The notes under the pieces are model-generated. The model ran no database searches, was not told the DNA's origin, and saw nothing but the letters and a program-made list of their open reading frames with translations. A stretch of DNA of 6,563 nucleotides from Desulfobacteraceae bacterium (GTDB taxonomy: Bacteria > Desulfobacterota > Desulfobacteria > Desulfobacterales > UBA11574), in assembly GCA_029857875.1 (NCBI GenBank), contig JAOUGB010000138.1:1-6563 (forward strand), in the 5' to 3' direction. Each line of letters begins with the position of its first letter. Within the stretch, counting starts at the first letter, position 1. Positions 5,994 to 6,563 of the stretch are shown here, piece by piece. The position numbers and the translations under genes are program-made.

Positions 5994-6002
5994 GAAAGGA
6001 TA

Positions 6003-6563
6003 ATGAAAGCCTTGATACCAAAATTAATTTTTATACGGTTTCTGAGGGGGTTGGAGTTTAAGACATGCAGGGTGTTTGTTTTAGTTATCGGACTTGCGGT
6101 TTTGTTTCTTTGTTATGGAAGCGTTGCCCATGCCGGGGCCGTCTATTCATGGACAAAGACCATGGGCGGAACAGATCATGATTATGGCCAGGCTGTAGTT
6201 GTGGACAGCAGCGGAAACGTTTACGTCACCGGATATTTTCGAGGCACGGCAGATTTCAATCCGGACATTGCCGTCACGGATAACCACACATCCGCTGGTG
6301 AGGAAGATATTTTTTTGACGAAGATAAATTCCGACGGCAGTTACGGCTGGACGAAGACCATGGGAGGAGCCGATCAGGATTATGGTCAATCCGTAGTTGT
6401 GGATGGTAGCGATAACGTTTACATCACCGGATATTTTCGAGGCACGGCAGATTTCAATCCGGACATTGCCGTCACGGATAACCACACATCCGCCGGTGAG
6501 GAAGATATTTTTTTAACCAAGATAAATTCCGACGGCAGTTACGGCTGGACGAAGACCATGGGA
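6003..6563 (+). CDS. Secreted SBBP-type beta-propeller repeat protein (3' truncated)
   Basis: The frame is open from ATG 6003 to the window end, giving 187 residues. GAAAGGA (5994-6000) is the ribosome binding site, two bases before the ATG and therefore close. The N-terminus is an export signal: a long basic n-region (residues 1-23), a hydrophobic core (24-38, VFVLVIGLAVLFLCY), and a likely signal peptidase I site after VAHA (residue 44). The mature part consists of 66-residue units starting at W50, W116 and W182 (the third only begun). Each contains the SBBP signature D-x-x-x-N-V-Y-V/I-T-G followed by a Phe/Arg-Gly-Thr stretch, DFNPD, and DIFLTKINSDGSYGW. Such repeats form beta-propeller blades, and the protein is probably extracellular or at the cell surface. 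Its function cannot be told from the visible part. The repeats are about 91% identical in DNA, so copy number may vary between strains. Confidence 0.88.
   Translation, partial: MKALIPKLIFIRFLRGLEFKTCRVFVLVIGLAVLFLCYGSVAHAGAVYSWTKTMGGTDHDYGQAVVVDSSGNVYVTGYFRGTADFNPDIAVTDNHTSAGEEDIFLTKINSDGSYGWTKTMGGADQDYGQSVVVDGSDNVYITGYFRGTADFNPDIAVTDNHTSAGEEDIFLTKINSDGSYGWTKTMG
6150..6563 (+). repeat. 198-bp tandem repeat within the propeller gene
   Basis: Unit 1 is 6150-6347, unit 2 is 6348-6545, and unit 3 begins at 6546. By my codon-by-codon comparison, units 1 and 2 differ at 18 of 198 positions. Fourteen of those lie in the first 76 bases, followed by a run of 70 identical bases. The period is 66 codons, one repeat of the protein. 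Confidence 0.95.

Noticed and set aside
5671..6002. Search for a c-di-GMP or other riboswitch upstream of the secreted protein
   Set aside because: No conserved core of any riboswitch class I know is visible. Only the interleaved inverted repeats near 5952-5993 remain.
6147..6485. 112-codon minus-strand open frame with internal repetition
   Set aside because: Its repetition only mirrors the tandem repeats of the propeller gene. The plus frame has a signal peptide and the SBBP motif.

Overview
The window fits a mesophilic, medium-GC, Gram-negative-type bacterium, most likely a member of the Desulfobacterota (Desulfobacterales-like). This placement is an inference. It rests on the secreted beta-propeller-repeat protein at the right end, the GGATTCAA-type inverted-repeat element between genes, a MutY with a complete Nudix box, and a GTPase of the cyclic-2,3-diphosphoglycerate-synthetase-like family beside carbamate kinase. 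No rRNA, tRNA, CRISPR array or transposase is visible.

Layout. Bases 1-125 are the 3' end of a gene for a Lys/Ala-rich, histone H1-like tail made of 15-bp repeats. An imperfect hairpin (148-210) follows. Next, on the plus strand, is mutY (250-1317), an adenine DNA glycosylase with a complete-looking Nudix motif in its C-terminal domain. A gene-free stretch of about 300 bp between convergent genes holds an inverted repeat built of 8-bp units (1384-1555). Three genes then run on the minus strand as a probable operon, read from right to left: rocD (5170-3950, ornithine aminotransferase), a COG2403-type predicted GTPase (3888-2545), and arcC (2558-1623, carbamate kinase, overlapping the GTPase gene by 14 bp). 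A good sigma70-type promoter precedes rocD and faces a second candidate promoter for a short acidic protein (5362-5553, plus strand), which is followed by a strong rho-independent terminator (5635-5669). After about 330 bp without a convincing gene, a secreted SBBP-type beta-propeller protein starts at 6003 and runs off the window. It carries nearly identical 198-bp tandem repeats.

How the genes may work together. RocD converts ornithine to glutamate semialdehyde, and carbamate kinase makes ATP from carbamoyl phosphate. Both act on products of citrulline/arginine breakdown, so the operon looks like part of an ornithine/citrulline catabolic route. The carbamoyltransferase that would link the two is not in the window, and the role of the GTPase between them is unknown. 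MutY belongs to oxidised-guanine repair and has no evident link to the operon.

The points most worth a second look are the GTPase embedded in the rocD-arcC operon, the apparently catalytic Nudix domain on MutY, the short acidic protein with its own promoter and terminator, and two mutually exclusive hairpins just upstream of the ribosome binding site of the propeller gene. I see no clear evidence of a wholly new defence or mobile system.
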